A model generated the notes under the pieces. That model had not been told where the DNA came from and did not search any database. It was given only the letters and a program-made list of their open reading frames with translations. A stretch of DNA of 64,000 nt from Azolla caroliniana (taxonomy: Eukaryota > Polypodiophyta): positions 4,960,001-5,024,000 of the forward strand of contig JBHGNT010000006.1 of NCBI GenBank assembly GCA_043228905.1, read 5' to 3'. A program made the translations under genes and the position numbers. Shown here piece after piece: positions 42,977 to 56,700 of the stretch (position 1 is the stretch's first letter; each line of letters begins with the position of its first letter).

Positions 42977-43565
42977 GTCTCCCTCTTGGAAAAACACCTT
43001 CGATTACTCGCATGAGTAATCGGGTCAAGGAATTGTGGTCGCATAGGAAATTAAGGTAGGGCTGAGTAGGACCGAATTACACGATAACCGGCTACAACCG
43101 ATTTTGCACCTTTTGCCTTATAGGTTAAATAACAAAATCGAGAATAGGATTTAGAGGAGACGGACACTGAGAGGACCCAATAGTATATCTATTGATTATG
43201 GAATATAAAAAATTACAAAGGGTAATACAGACCGATTATAAATCGGTAACCTCTCTCTTTCGTACATATCTTTTTATCTAACTTAATCACTCTAGCTCAT
43301 AATAAGATATTGTCTTTGTCCCCTTCCTTCCACTCTTTAACAATTTATATAGCCTTTTCTTCTCTTGGTGCGCTTCAACTACTTCCTCCTGATCCTCGGC
43401 CTTTATTCATGGCTGCTTGTATTTCAGTTACCTTTCTTGGCTACCAATGCTCGGATCGTTTCTCCTTTTCATACTTGACCTACTTGTACCCTTTCACCCT
43501 TTACTTTTTAAGATTCTTTCCACACCTTGTGCCTTTGTCCCACGGATAACACCAACCCAAATCCA
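42977..43565 (-). mobile_element. LTR-like repeat, copy 2
   Basis: Same family and orientation as 4909-5545, with the landmarks listed there. It is followed to about 43680 by sequence not shared with copy 1. It contains TATA-like text on the minus strand near 43345 (AAAGGCTATATAAATTG). Confidence 0.5.
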
Positions 43566-43689
43566 CGACACTATATGTGTTATTCGACGTGCCATATGCG
43601 GGCTACTGGCCAAAGAGACCTTGCAACTCCTACTTGATTATTGTGAATTTACCCCAAGCCTCGTTGACAATGCCTAGGGATATTGTTTT

Positions 43690-46600
43690 GCCCGTTTGCC
43701 TTAAAAGCTTTGTTTTGGCTTGACACCACTTTCTCAACAGTTAACCATAACACCAACCCCATTGTGAGCCTCAACACCAAGGATGCTACCATGTGCCCTC
43801 TAAAAACCACCCTTACATTTGCCTCTAGCTAAGTGCATCGGCCCAATATTCATATGGTTATTGAGTTCACCAATGTTAATAGTTCCCTCATGGACACCCC
43901 TAATTTCGGAGTACTACTCTAAAGAAGAAACCATGATGTAAGCCTACCTCAAGTTTTGAGATGAGGGTGTGGCTGACGTGCACCTCAATGCTTTTCACAT
44001 GACCGAGAAGGCCAATCACATCCCCCATTGTCTCACCCCAAGGACACCAATTCCTCACAACTTGCAAAATTTTACTCTCTTGTATGGTAGTCTGGTAGTG
44101 ACAACAATACAAATACTACCATCCCAACTGCATGTTTAAATGTTGTATCTCACTAAAGGAAACCCATTTGTTTTATGTGGCATACCAAGAACACGAAGAG
44201 GGGCTTCCACAAATTGACATCTTATTTGGATGTTGTGTTATCCATGGTATGACCATATGATACTACTTTTCTCTAAACTCTTTACTTAGTTGTTGTGAAT
44301 GTCCCTCAACATCGTTGACTTGCATCAACCTTTGATTGCATTTTGGACATGAACCATGTTGAGATGAGTCACACTTTCAACATGAATGCACTATGTCAAG
44401 CACACTAGACAATGGAAGAAGCATGTTTTTGCAATGTTGTACAAAGTGCCGTTTGCATGAAGGTTGACTAAATTGACAATTGAATGTAAACTTCACATCT
44501 AGCACACTCTTTACCACTTGAGTCAACACAACGTAAAGTTAGTTTGAGTACAAGATCTTGGCAAAGATGACCACAAGCATCCACCAGTTGAAACAAATGT
44601 ATGATGACTACCCCACCCATTATGTTAACAAAGATAAATGACATCCTTGGCAATAATTCTGTGTCCCTTATTGAGGGAACCACGTTACTGCCATGATTTT
44701 AATCACGTGGAGCATAACAAGAGGATCAAGTTGATTGATGGGACAATTATGACTTGAATTACAATGAGTGAATAAACAATTGATGGGAGGATGACAAAAG
44801 AGAGAGCATACATTGCTTTTGCAACAATTGCCGCGAGCTTGAGCTTGAGCACGATCCTCCATGATAGCCATTGCATGCTTAAGGGTCCATCCATTTGACT
44901 AAAGTGCACTATGCTTTGTGCTACACTTAACAACAATAGCAACAATTCGAAGTTCCCACAATTACCTATCGAAGGTAGATGCCACACTAGCACTTTTTAC
45001 AAAGGCAAGGGCTTGACTACGAACTTTATTAATATGTGCATTGTGTGCATCCTCTAGGTCACAACCAAGCAAGAAGGCCAATATTAAAATTGTAAGTGGA
45101 TGCAAATCCTCACGAACATGGAGCAAGCTAGCTTTGGTGTTTGTGACTACAACTCAAACCTTGATCTGACATGTAAATAATTAAGGACCTAGGTATGTAG
45201 TTCTCCTGCAACCCCTCAAACTTGTCATATCAAGTGGTTGCCCAATCTTTTACACTCCAATTGTTGTGTAAATATATCCAATTTTCATCAATCACTATGG
45301 ATATTTGAGGTTGATGTCCTTGGACATCAAATGTAGTGTTAGTGCACCTCAATGTGCTTTATTTGTGCATGGAACAATAAGTTCCTTTCCAATTGCAAAT
45401 TGTTTACCGATTGTTGCAATATTGACAAACCAAATTGTTGACCTTGATCCACAATTATAACTTGCTACTTGTTGTCAAGCACTATTGTTATATGAATCAA
45501 TGCCCTAACCATGCAAACATACTCCATGTTGTAATGGACTCCAGAGATTTGCCTAGCCAACACCACCATTGCTGACCAGAGTAATACTAATCCCCAAGAA
45601 ACCTTGATATCTCTAGTTTTGAGGGTCCAAACCTGGTTAAAAAGCAAGTATTTTTGTTCGCTTATAGACTACCCACTTGTGAGAAGCAATAAAATTTTTG
45701 AAAGAGAAGAAGAGTATCTTGGTTCAAAATTTTAAGGTTCAAAGCCAAAAATTATACTTAATTGTAACAAGAAAATAAACTTAAAGAAATGGAATTTCAT
45801 CGTAGACGAGAAAAACAAGAACTACTTTCCTGCATCTAAGTGGTGGGTAGCACATTCATTTCATCTATGATTTATGTATCATAAAATCCAATATATTTGA
45901 AGCTTTCTGATATTTCTAGTATCCAATTACTACACACAATGTATGCTTTATCCTTAGTTTGAGTTGTGTTTGTGCTTTACTTCTCCATGCTTTATAGGTG
46001 AAAGCAATCTACTCCCAATAGCAAAAGCATTTTAGCAACTCAAAATTACTCATGCTACACATGCTTAAAAATCAAGCATATGTATATATGCTGCATATGC
46101 ATAAAAATCACACACCACCTACATATGCATAAAGATCATTCATCCATACATGCACCACGAGTTGAACATACCAAGAGCTTGAAGGTATGAATGCTTGAAC
46201 AACAAGTAAGTAAAGGAAATAAACTGCTCAAGGAGTGCAAAGAAGGAAAAGAAAAAACATTTAACAATAATAATAATAAAGGTGATAAGAATATGCCCAA
46301 AGATATAGTGTGCAAGATCATTAACTTCACCATCATTGTGACCCATATTCGAAACATGAAAATGAAGCCTTCAAGAACAAATCGTTCCAATTTCCAGTAA
46401 ATATTTTATCTCACATTCCCAGATCTCCAAAGCCCTTGTTCCAAGGAATTCATCGAATTCTCTTACCGTCTTTTTATGTACATATATATTCCATCATGGA
46501 ACACTTACAGGAGACAGTGGGAAATATTAAACAAATAAAAACACTGCAATGCAGTTAAAGCCTTTGCCTTGAGGTGTATATAGATATATATATAATGCCG

Positions 46601-46865
46601 GTTTGTCAACATAACTTACACAAACCATTTGCCACCAATGGAACACTGTACATAGTATTTCTCAACGTATTATCTCCACTTGCACTACAATTGCCGACAA
46701 TGGGATACTGTCATAAACTTCTCCAATCCTAATTAATGCAATGATGGTCAGCATAAAAATCTTGTTGTCATTAGCTCTTTTACAGATTCAAGAATAGTAC
46801 GAAGAGCGCAACAGCACACCTGTTCATTATCATGCAATGCATGTTTTCCATTCCTTCAGAAAACA
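43690..46865. other. Long stretch without recognised genes
   Basis: Many short minus-strand frames (44468-44993, 45465-45647, 46136-46390) have no domain that I recognise and read as decayed repeats. It ends at the 3' side of the TOM1-family gene. Confidence 0.45.
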
Positions 46866-49800
46866 CTAGCGGATAGGATGATATTGTATCGTCGTGCGCT
46901 TTGGAGGAAGCTTGCGGAGGATAAAAAGAACTAGAGCTGATGGTAGAATCTCTGAAATCTGCCAGAACAGAAGCAAAGAAAAAAAACTGTTGATTCTCAG
47001 TATCATCTACAGAATGGCCAATCAGAAAAATTCAGTTAAATCTTTACTCTGAAACTGGACATGGAATACAAGTGAGAGATTTGAGCACAATAGTAAAAGA
47101 AATTAAACTTAGCTGAGTTCAAACCACAAAACCCGCTCCCAAGTTGCAATTGGGCATCATTCACAGTAACAGTTAGAGCATGCACATGTGTTCTGATAAG
47201 AATATGCCACATTCATACTTGAACTTTTCAGTTTTATATCATATCCCTATCACTAATTGCCTTGAGACTTGTTTTTTCCCTCTTAATGGTTGGATAGCTT
47301 TCCATTGCAGAAAATGGTGGACTAGGAAAGTGATTGGAACTCGAAGCTCATTTTGATTCTTAAATGAGTAGAATCTATCAAACTAACTGGTGAATTTATA
47401 GTTTTTATGATTTCAAGTGTTTTAGATCCTTTTTGTTGAAAATTTATGTTCATTACCTCATATCATGTTGAATTCAATGTTGGTAGGCTAAAGGTTGGGA
47501 CATTGCCATTTCTCTTTACCCCAATGCCCCTACAATCTGTACTACAAACATATGTATAGTATGCAGAAGAAAATATAATGTATTGAAAAACGTAGAGTCA
47601 GGAGTGAAGAGCAAAAGACACAAGAAATCGGAAGCACTGATAGATAGCTATGCTGTACTATTACATGATCAAGGCAGACAGAAAAGCACTTTCCCAAGTT
47701 AGATAATGTGCTAAATTTATTACTGGGCACTAACTTGTTTGACCTTAAAATATGCAATAGTAAGATTCAAGCTCTGTTCTGACAGTAGATAGAATAAAGC
47801 CTTAGACTTCATCCTCTTCAATTTTGTATTCAATGTTTAGGAATTCTCTTCTGAGAGTCCTTCCAACTTCTGACATTGATGGCCTAACATCCTCAACTAT
47901 GATCTTATTTCATATGCATGTTTCTTTAAGCATACTTCCATGTCAGATGAATTTGTTTGACTTGTCTTCATTACTTTTTTAAAATATAAAGGCTCATGTG
48001 GTGTGTGTCTGTATTACATATGTATACTTATTTCGACAGGAGGTGAACCAATAGTCCAATTATAGATATGCAGATATCTCTGGTAACAATCTTGTATAGG
48101 AATCATTGAAAATTAACAGTACAATCGTTCTATTCAAGCTCTACATGCCCAAGTAAATAACCAAAGAGAATCCTCCAAAATTGATTGTTTTGGGCATGAT
48201 GACAAATCGTGAAGTCAAATGATATGTAAGGCAGAGACTATCACTCTATCCAGGCTACATGAATGTTACCTAGCCCCAGTGGAGGCCAGGGAGAAGACTC
48301 AAAAAACAGGAGATCACCAGTGCTTTAACAACATTAAATGTGCATGAAAATATGCCTTTTATTCTCGTCCATGAGTGCTATAAGTCAAATGCTGAGCTTA
48401 ATTAGTTCTTGCCTATAGGAAGACCAAAGCTACAATAATATGCTTTACTTACCAAGTAGTAAAGAAGATTTAGGACAGGGTGATTGGACACATCCAAGTC
48501 GACATGTCGATTAAATGCTGAAACTGCAACCTGTAGTATTTTTGCATTAAGTAAAATATTTAGAATATATAAGAAAACAACTCAATATAAGTGTGCTAGC
48601 CTTACCACAACAGTTCGGATGATAAAACATGTAAAGCATATAGCTGTTATCAATCCTATCTGTCCAGAACCACCACCAACACATTTCAATACTAATATTT
48701 TAATTTAATAACATTAAAACCCAATGCTATCTCCATTAGGACTCATTCTCTAGCTGTGGGTGTACCTCTTGAAGCTTGTTCTGCCTGCCTTTTGACTCCA
48801 AAGGAAATCTCCTAAGCATAAAAAATAACCTGTACCCAGCCATCCAATACAATTTGTTCAAAATTGCGAAAATAAACATTAGTACTCAAGAGAAGAAATG
48901 GCAGAGAGTTCTCCACTACCTTCCTCCATATAAAGCAAATCCAAGAGCTGCAATGCAGGATACAGCTGTACAAATTTTATAAAATTTACATTAGTTGATG
49001 TTTGGACACTTGTCTAAGGTTTATATACACTGAAGCCCAGAATAGTTCAATCAATTATAACATGAATGTCGGGACAAATGTGCTCTTTTAGAAGTAAATG
49101 CATCACATATCAGACTCTTATCTAGCCCTAATGTATCACATATTGGGAATAATAATAATAAGAAAAAAATTCGAGAATTTAAGAAGTTAGAATTACCCAG
49201 AACACAGCTTGTACAAGTCACAAGTCACAAATAAAATCTGAGTTAAGAGGCCTGGTTAGAAAATGAATACAAAACCCTGGCTGGCTACACTGTGGGGAAC
49301 AAAACAACCTGAGATAAGGGCCTAGCTAGAAACATAGGTCAGGGTGCATTGCACCGTTTCCATATGGATCTTATAGAGAAAACCTCAAGACACCAACTTC
49401 ATAATGTTCAACATTCAGTAGTTAAGGTTTCTGCTGCTAAAATGCCTATTTCAAATTTCATTGAGGGATTACAGTACCGCCATGCGCTATCCTAATTCAG
49501 GGTGGACTTTAGAAAGAAACTTTGGAAAACCAAGGTCATGGTGATTGTTGCCACATAGATAGAGATGACATCTGATACCACATAAACAAGTATATCATGC
49601 TGAACTCGTATCCCTGTGCATTTTGATGAGGTCATCAGTTCATTTTAGCCGAGGGCATATTGGTATGTTTCTCTTGTTCAATTACAATGTTTATGTTGCT
49701 CTGTTGTTGTTTGTAGCATACGGGCCACAGAAACACACATCCTCTCCTGAGATCTGAGAGACCACGAATGTGTTAGAATATAGCAATACCAAAACTCTAG

Positions 49801-51799
49801 TGTTCAATATTTTGAGTTTTCAAAGTGCATGTACATTATGATTCACAAGAGACTCAATGATACTTTCAAATTCCAAACGTTTAGCAATTGGCAAGATAAA
49901 CACAACTTACCTGCAAAAAACATTCTAATAACAGTTTGAGTTGCAGTATTATGTTTCAGCCATTCAAATAACCAGATTATGATCTGAAGATTGAAAAAAC
50001 ATAAGCCACAGAACATAGCTGAATTGAAATTGACTTCAAATTTTGACACTCGTATGGCAATGTTAGTGAAAAAGTCTCACCTGTAGTACATAGATTATAC
50101 CATTAATTATAAGAAATCCAGGCCGAAGCTGATCAGTTTGCATGCTCCTTGCCTGCAATCCGTTCTTCATAATTGTTAACAAACATTCTCAATGTCACTT
50201 AATAACAACAAGAGTTTTTAATTTTACTTTTAGGCAAACCTGGTTATATATCTCTGCCCAGAACAAAACAAGCAGACTATATGTGGAGAAAAAAAGTAGT
50301 CCAGGAAGATCCAATAGAATAACCTTGAGGATCTACCCATATGCAAAAAATGTGAGCTCATGATGAGTCCTCTAGATAAATACGCTCAAAAGAAAACATA
50401 CTTAATTAATTACTTGCCTGAATATGAAAAGAGAAGACACTTTTATAGAAACCGAAAATGAGTGCGCGAGCTGTAAGAGGAGATTCTCATGCTAACGGTT
50501 TAACAAATAGAAACCATATGAGTGAAGCATAAACTCAGAAACACCTGAGCTTTTCTTTATTTCCCCAAATTCCCCTAGCTTACAATCTTTCCACAAAATG
50601 ACAATGCTCAAACCCCTGAAAGGGAAAGAATTGACCATATAGTTTGCTGAAAAACACATGCATTGACAAACACACTGCAATCATGTAATTACTCATATAG
50701 CACAGATAATTGCTCTTTTGGCGGTTGACCATGGGCATTTGGTGAAATAGCTAATTTTTGACATTTGGGAAAATAAAGAAATATTCAGTAGTGTTGCAGA
50801 GTTTCTCCCTATAAGTAATGTCCATACCAGCATTGACTACGAAATTCATGAGATGGAACACCTTTTGTGTAGTCCATCCATACTCTGGTACACGTGCCTC
50901 AATTCGCAGCAATTGTATCTGGTGGAAACATTAGATTATGGCATCTTTATCAAATACAAAAAATAAAGAAAATGTAGAAGATGTTACGGTTAAATCAGCC
51001 TAATTAATTTACAAAATCCAACTAACACGTTCATATATTCTAGCAAATTCATTTACAGAAGAATTTGCATTTTGTTTCACGGAAGTAATCATATTGATAC
51101 AAATTTCAACTAATTCATTTACAAATTAATATAATAAACAAATTGTGAATCCATGCATCTTGATGCACTTATAACAGATGTATTCGTTTGAGTAAGAAAT
51201 CCAAATTTCGTTCAAAAGAATATATAGACACACATGCATCCATGCATGCATAGTACATAGAACATAGATATATACATAGACAAACACACATAATACATCG
51301 AGACATAAATAAATTTACAGAAACACGTAGTAGATACATAAAAATATATTTACAGACAGAGACATACATAGGTACATATATACACAGACATACGTATATA
51401 AATAACTTAACCCCCTGGTTGAGCATAAAACGCAAATTTTTTTCTTGACAACAGAGCATTGATACACACACACACACACACACAAAAAGATACGTTGGAG
51501 CGAGTCTAGATAAAATATATTAAATTGAACCTTCTGTTGAGCATGTGATTATGAGTTCAATTTATGGTAGATTTATAATAGGAGAAGCATTAAGCAACAT
51601 ACAACATTACCAGTGCAAAGACGGCCACGACAGAGTATGCTGCACAGAGAGCATAGAAGACACCATCCTGCCATGTGCTGGATTCGCTGGCAAACCAATT
51701 CTTCACAACATTCATCATCTGAGCAGGAGGGGAATTCTGAAGCTCATCTGGGTCCTGCAGAGAATCAACGCGAAGGGTGGCTCTACACCGATTAGACAT
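46866..51799 (-). CDS. TOM1/TOM3 family multipass membrane protein (11 exons, 298 aa)
   Basis: Exons: 51611-51799, 50828-50918, 50418-50470, 50240-50323, 50081-50152, 49911-49983, 48920-48965, 48766-48829, 48606-48659, 48453-48530 and 46866-46958; 897 nt closing in frame. The protein has about seven hydrophobic segments, for example [37 protein letters not shown] and [18 protein letters not shown]. It carries the family text [34 protein letters not shown] and a basic C-terminal tail ([12 protein letters not shown]). Length matches TOM1 (about 290). The family (DUF1084/THH1) comprises tonoplast proteins first found as host factors for tobamovirus multiplication; the endogenous role is poorly defined. 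Intron 3 is of the GC-AG type (CAG/GCAAGT). The final acceptor is taken at GGCAG/ATTTCAG because the next CAG would cause an immediate stop. The exon 1 start is the first ATG of the frame; the first 35 residues are poorly conserved, so an upstream exon is possible. Confidence 0.92.
51169..51480. repeat. Simple-sequence stretch in TOM1-family intron 1
   Basis: ACATAGA/TACATA-type alternation ends in a (CA)n tract (51464-51484). Cys/Val/Tyr-rich frames read from it are artefacts. Confidence 0.75.
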
Positions 51800-51839
51800 G
51801 TGTTACAGAAATGGAATGAAAATGATAACAGGACAAAGT

Positions 51840-53719
51840 AATACTAATGTGGGATGCATTTTTAGAAGGAGAAACAGAAAACCAGAGGAAAGAGACAGAA
51901 TAGAGGGAGGCCTCCAAATTTAGTGCCACATCATGTCACTTGCTTTCTCTACTACATTTAGTTAGGTTTCTCTTCTATAGACACAATTATATGGGCACTT
52001 CCACATACATACTCCTTTGGTTTGTCGTCCATCGCTTTGATTCCAACATTTTGTCACCCTAATCAGCATCTAAGGTCTACGATTAATGTATGAGAGTTGC
52101 TTGCTCCTTTACGAGACACATTGGATTTGTGATTCCTCTTTGCTCAATATGAGATTAAGTGTGACTTACACGCACGGCTTTCCATTGTTCTCTTGTTGAT
52201 ATGATGCATGGTAAGACTTAGTGGCAAGTTTATTATGCGCAAGAAACATGTGTTTACATGAGACAACTTCCATGCTATAGTATTTCATGGTGGGACCATG
52301 TTAATAAATACGAGTGTGTGTAAGCATCATGACATTCTAGGAGACATATTCTCACTGTAGTGCATATTAATAATTAACCTTATGTATTGCATCAAATGTA
52401 AGCATCACGATAGAATACATTTCATGAGATGTGTCATTTTGCTATGGTGTATGGTAAACCATGAGTATATATTATGTACATGTAAACACCACATGCAAAT
52501 GTAATGGTATTTTATAACAATGAGGCATATCTTTGTTATGATCATGCACGTAGATAAACTACATGCAAACAATGTTTGGCATTTAGTATATCATATATGT
52601 ATATCATATAATGTGTACACTTTGACATAAACACTAGGTTTGTTTTCATAATTACACATGTCAATCCTATGTGATATTTTTGCACATAGATGGTTACACA
52701 CAATCCAATGGAATGGAATCTGTCAATCTAATATGTGGTTAAAAACTATTTTCTTCTTTGCCAAAACATTTGGTTGTCGTCCTTCCCAACTTCATTTGGA
52801 CACTTTACAACTCACAAGACTTGAACTATTTGTACATGCAACACTGTATGGAGTGTTGTGTTGTAAAACCGTTTGGTTGTAGCCAATATGGGATCACCAA
52901 TAATAACGTGTACTCAGATCACATATGCATGTCCCTTCATGGATGTAACTTCATTTCAAAGTTCGAGAAACACTTGTTATATTGAGACAAAATCAAATTA
53001 TGGATGAATAACGAGAAACATGCCAATGTAATGATCTATTTCTTGATCTCATTACAAACCATCAAGAACAGTAATTCTCTATTAGAAGTTTCCAAAACTA
53101 TGATCATCACCATAGCTAATATACACTGGGCATTAAGTCTTCATCTAAACATGGAAAAAGCTGTTAAATAAAGCATATCATGGGAAAATGAACTCAAGTA
53201 CATTGTTTTCTGTTTTGTTATGAAATGACATATATAATTCAGAAAATATTTGGGATTGGTCTGCCTGGGAGTCTGGCCGGCACCCACCGAAGACTAATAA
53301 GATGTAATATAAAAATGTCAATATCCAAGGTTAATAATAACAATATTTTGGGGGTATTGGTGCTCCACTACTAGAATTAGCATTAAAACATATTAATCTG
53401 GCATCATTAAAAACCTCCAACATTAAATGGCAATTGTAATTTGTGAGTACTACAACAACAATTATAATCTACCTCAAGTCGAAGTTAAGGCCGATGCTAA
53501 TAAATTAGTTGCAAATGTATATAGACTACTTCACTATCTCAATCATATATGAATTAATATGCAGTAGTAAATTTTAAGCTCGAGTAGTGCTAGTAAAGCA
53601 TATATAATGTAGTAGTACTGGTGGTAGTAGTAATAGTTATAATAATTATGTAGGTTTTAATTAATATTCCGATGACGACGACGACGATTGCTGCGATGAA
53701 TTACAATGAATTACATTCG
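51840..53719. other. Intergenic stretch between the TOM1-family gene and BLH
   Basis: Upstream of the TOM1-family gene and downstream of BLH; both read leftward. AT-rich with repeated ATGGTAT/CATGAG text, no gene recognised. Confidence 0.45.
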
Positions 53720-56700
53720 CTAGCTGAAACGCATGGGTGCTCGACCATATACATTAGTGTAGCTAGGTGTGGCTGGTTGCTGAAGCTGCAAATTACTATA
53801 TGCACTTGGATCCGGTGAGTTGTTGCTAGTACTAGTGTTAATCGTAGTATTGTTGCCGAAGTTAATGTGAGAGGATGAGTTTTGAAGCTCCAAGGTAAGT
53901 GAAACCCCGCTCTTCATGAAATTACTACTGGTGTTAATTAACCCATGATGCATGTTATTCATCTGATGATCTGCATGTGATGATGATCCATGGACCAGTT
54001 GTCCCATATTGTGGATTGATTCATAACATTGTTGTTGTTGTTGTTGTTGATGATGATGATGTGTGCCCAATTGATGTAATGATTCGTTATGGGGTTCTTT
54101 TAATGTATGCAAGCTGACCATAGCCGTGGATCTTTGTTGTTGCTGCATAGGTGTAAGTTGCTCCATGCTGTTATACAAACTCATCGATGCGCCAGATGGT
54201 CCACTAATGCCGAGGTGCCGTTGATTAACATCCCCACCAGCATTATTAGTGTACATATTATGATGATCTGATCCAGATAGGCGACCAATATGCCGGGAGG
54301 CTGTCAATGTGGATGCACCACCTAGCTGGCTGTTATTATAGCCACTCGCATTTTGACCGAAATCGTGGTCCGATGATGACGAAGATCGCCTCGGCTGATG
54401 AAAATTTGTATTCTGTTCATGGAACCCAATTCCACCTACATTTTGATCACGATGATCTAGCGCCATACTAACTTGCCTACTGGAGGCACTATTAGTAGTA
54501 TTGGTAGCAGTTGTGGAGGTGCCATGGCTCAGGATAATACCACCCGACTCATCCTTTGTTACTGGTCCGACAACACTCGTAGCCGGAGGAGGCGTTGAGG
54601 ACGTTGTAGAGAGAATGGCAGTAGTGGCTGATGTATTATACGACATGTCCACTGCATTGGCTGTGGTGACTGCATTGCTGGTAGCTCCTTGATCATTGTT
54701 CGCAAGTTCCAACTCCTTGCTTTCTTCCACATACATTTGTTCCACCATGGGCTTCCAGAGCCGCACACGCGCATTAATGAACCAGTTCGAAACCTGGTGA
54801 AAATGATAATAAATTTGTAACCACAAAAGCTTTTCAACAAGCAAACCCAAATAACAATCGGCACTATAAAGTCCACAATGTCGATAATGTAATAAGATTC
54901 CTAATGGTTCATTACATGTTTATTTGTCTAGTATTCCTCATTCTAACTGTCTAGCTAGCTTGTAATTAACTGTATATGAAGCCATTGGTTACCAAGATAA
55001 TATGGTGAAAGAACTATAGAAGAAGAAAATGGGAAGGAATTGACCAATTACCTGGTTTCTGGTGAGACCAGTTAGTCGCGCCAGCATTAGCTTCTCTGAA
55101 TCTTTTGGGTATCTGTGAAGAAGGCAAAACAGTGCAGTATATTGAATCAATCCTATACATATATGCATTACCCAAACATCTCTACATAATATATATTTCA
55201 CTCCATACATACATGTAGCATATATGTATATGTATGCAGCTTTAATATAGTATTAGGTATGGTTATATTATACATACATTTATTGAGTTTTACGATGCAT
55301 TGTATGATATGTATATGAATGGATGATGTATGTATGTAATTAATTGCATACAGTTTATTATGCATGCATGTATCCCTACCTTATATATCTGTGTCATGTG
55401 TGAATGAATGTATAGAATAACAGTCTGCTATATTTATTTCTCGTCATGGTATACTTTTGTAAGCCCAATCATGAATGAACAAATTCCCAACTCATAATCA
55501 AGTAATGATTAATAAGCTATTTATTGCCTCCTAAGTATGATTGCATTTGGAGAATCATTACATTTTCAATTACATATATAAAAGCATCCGTTTTGTATCC
55601 GTATGCTTCTCTGTACATATATGTGTGTGTATATACATATATATATATATACATCTACAGATGTGTGTTGTAAATATACATATGTGTATACACAAGCAAA
55701 CATATATAAAATATCATGCATGCATATCCCTCTCAAAAATTAGACGCACATATGATTCATATTCACATCATAACATACACACACAATACCCATTTATGAA
55801 GGAATCAAAATAATCACAAACCATTTTGATGTTATACTACTTATGGATGGTGGTGAACTAGGGAAGCAAAACAATGTGGATTCATATAAACTATGCAAAA
55901 CTAGGGACCAAAAAGACAATGACTTACGGGTGAAGGAAGTGCTCAAAGAGCCAGGCGCGGAGGACAGAGACTGAGCGCTCAGGAAGGCCACGTTGAGGCC
56001 GCCACACTTGTTGTTGTTGGAACATGCCAATCTGTTGGAGGGCACGTTGGTGGCGGAGCCTTTGGTCCAAGATACGAAGACGCGGGGTCTCACCCTTGTT
56101 GAGAATGGGGACACTCGACAGCTCCTCGCCTAATGCAGTGCACACCTTATGAATGTGGTCCCCTATTGCATCCCTTAAGCCCCGGAATTGCCTGGACACC
56201 ACTTTCCGAGCCAATGCTGTATATGGAGCGGCTGCCCCAAGACCTGTTGCCGACTCGAACGACGTGATGATCAGCTGCATCTTATCCCTATACTCTTGAT
56301 ACCTTCTGTCCAACTGCAGCCATTTGCATGAAATTTATATCAATAAAAAATTATACAGATATTTGCATCATAACAATGACCACACATATTCCTACCATCA
56401 TGCATTAATGAGACATTCTGTCACAATCTTAAATTGTTTTACATTTTATATTCATATATGTACATAAATTATAATACTACACTTGGATTTAATACACACA
56501 ATGAGTTTGCCAGCTGTCTTGTCAATGATATAACTCCATGTTCAATTAAAGGTCAGATGAGAGTAGAGACAACTACTCATATGATCCAAGCTTCTGTCTA
56601 TGTTCATAATATATATCTGGGTTTAGGTTTATATAGTTAGTACCCGAACATCTATAGATTAACAGAGCAATATGGATAGTATTATATACATATAGAATGA

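Noticed and set aside
44468-44993. Overlapping minus ORFs as a gene
   Set aside because: They have no recognisable motif and no plausible splice linkage.
54501-54692. Plus-strand Val/Ala-rich ORF
   Set aside because: It is antisense to the last BLH exon.
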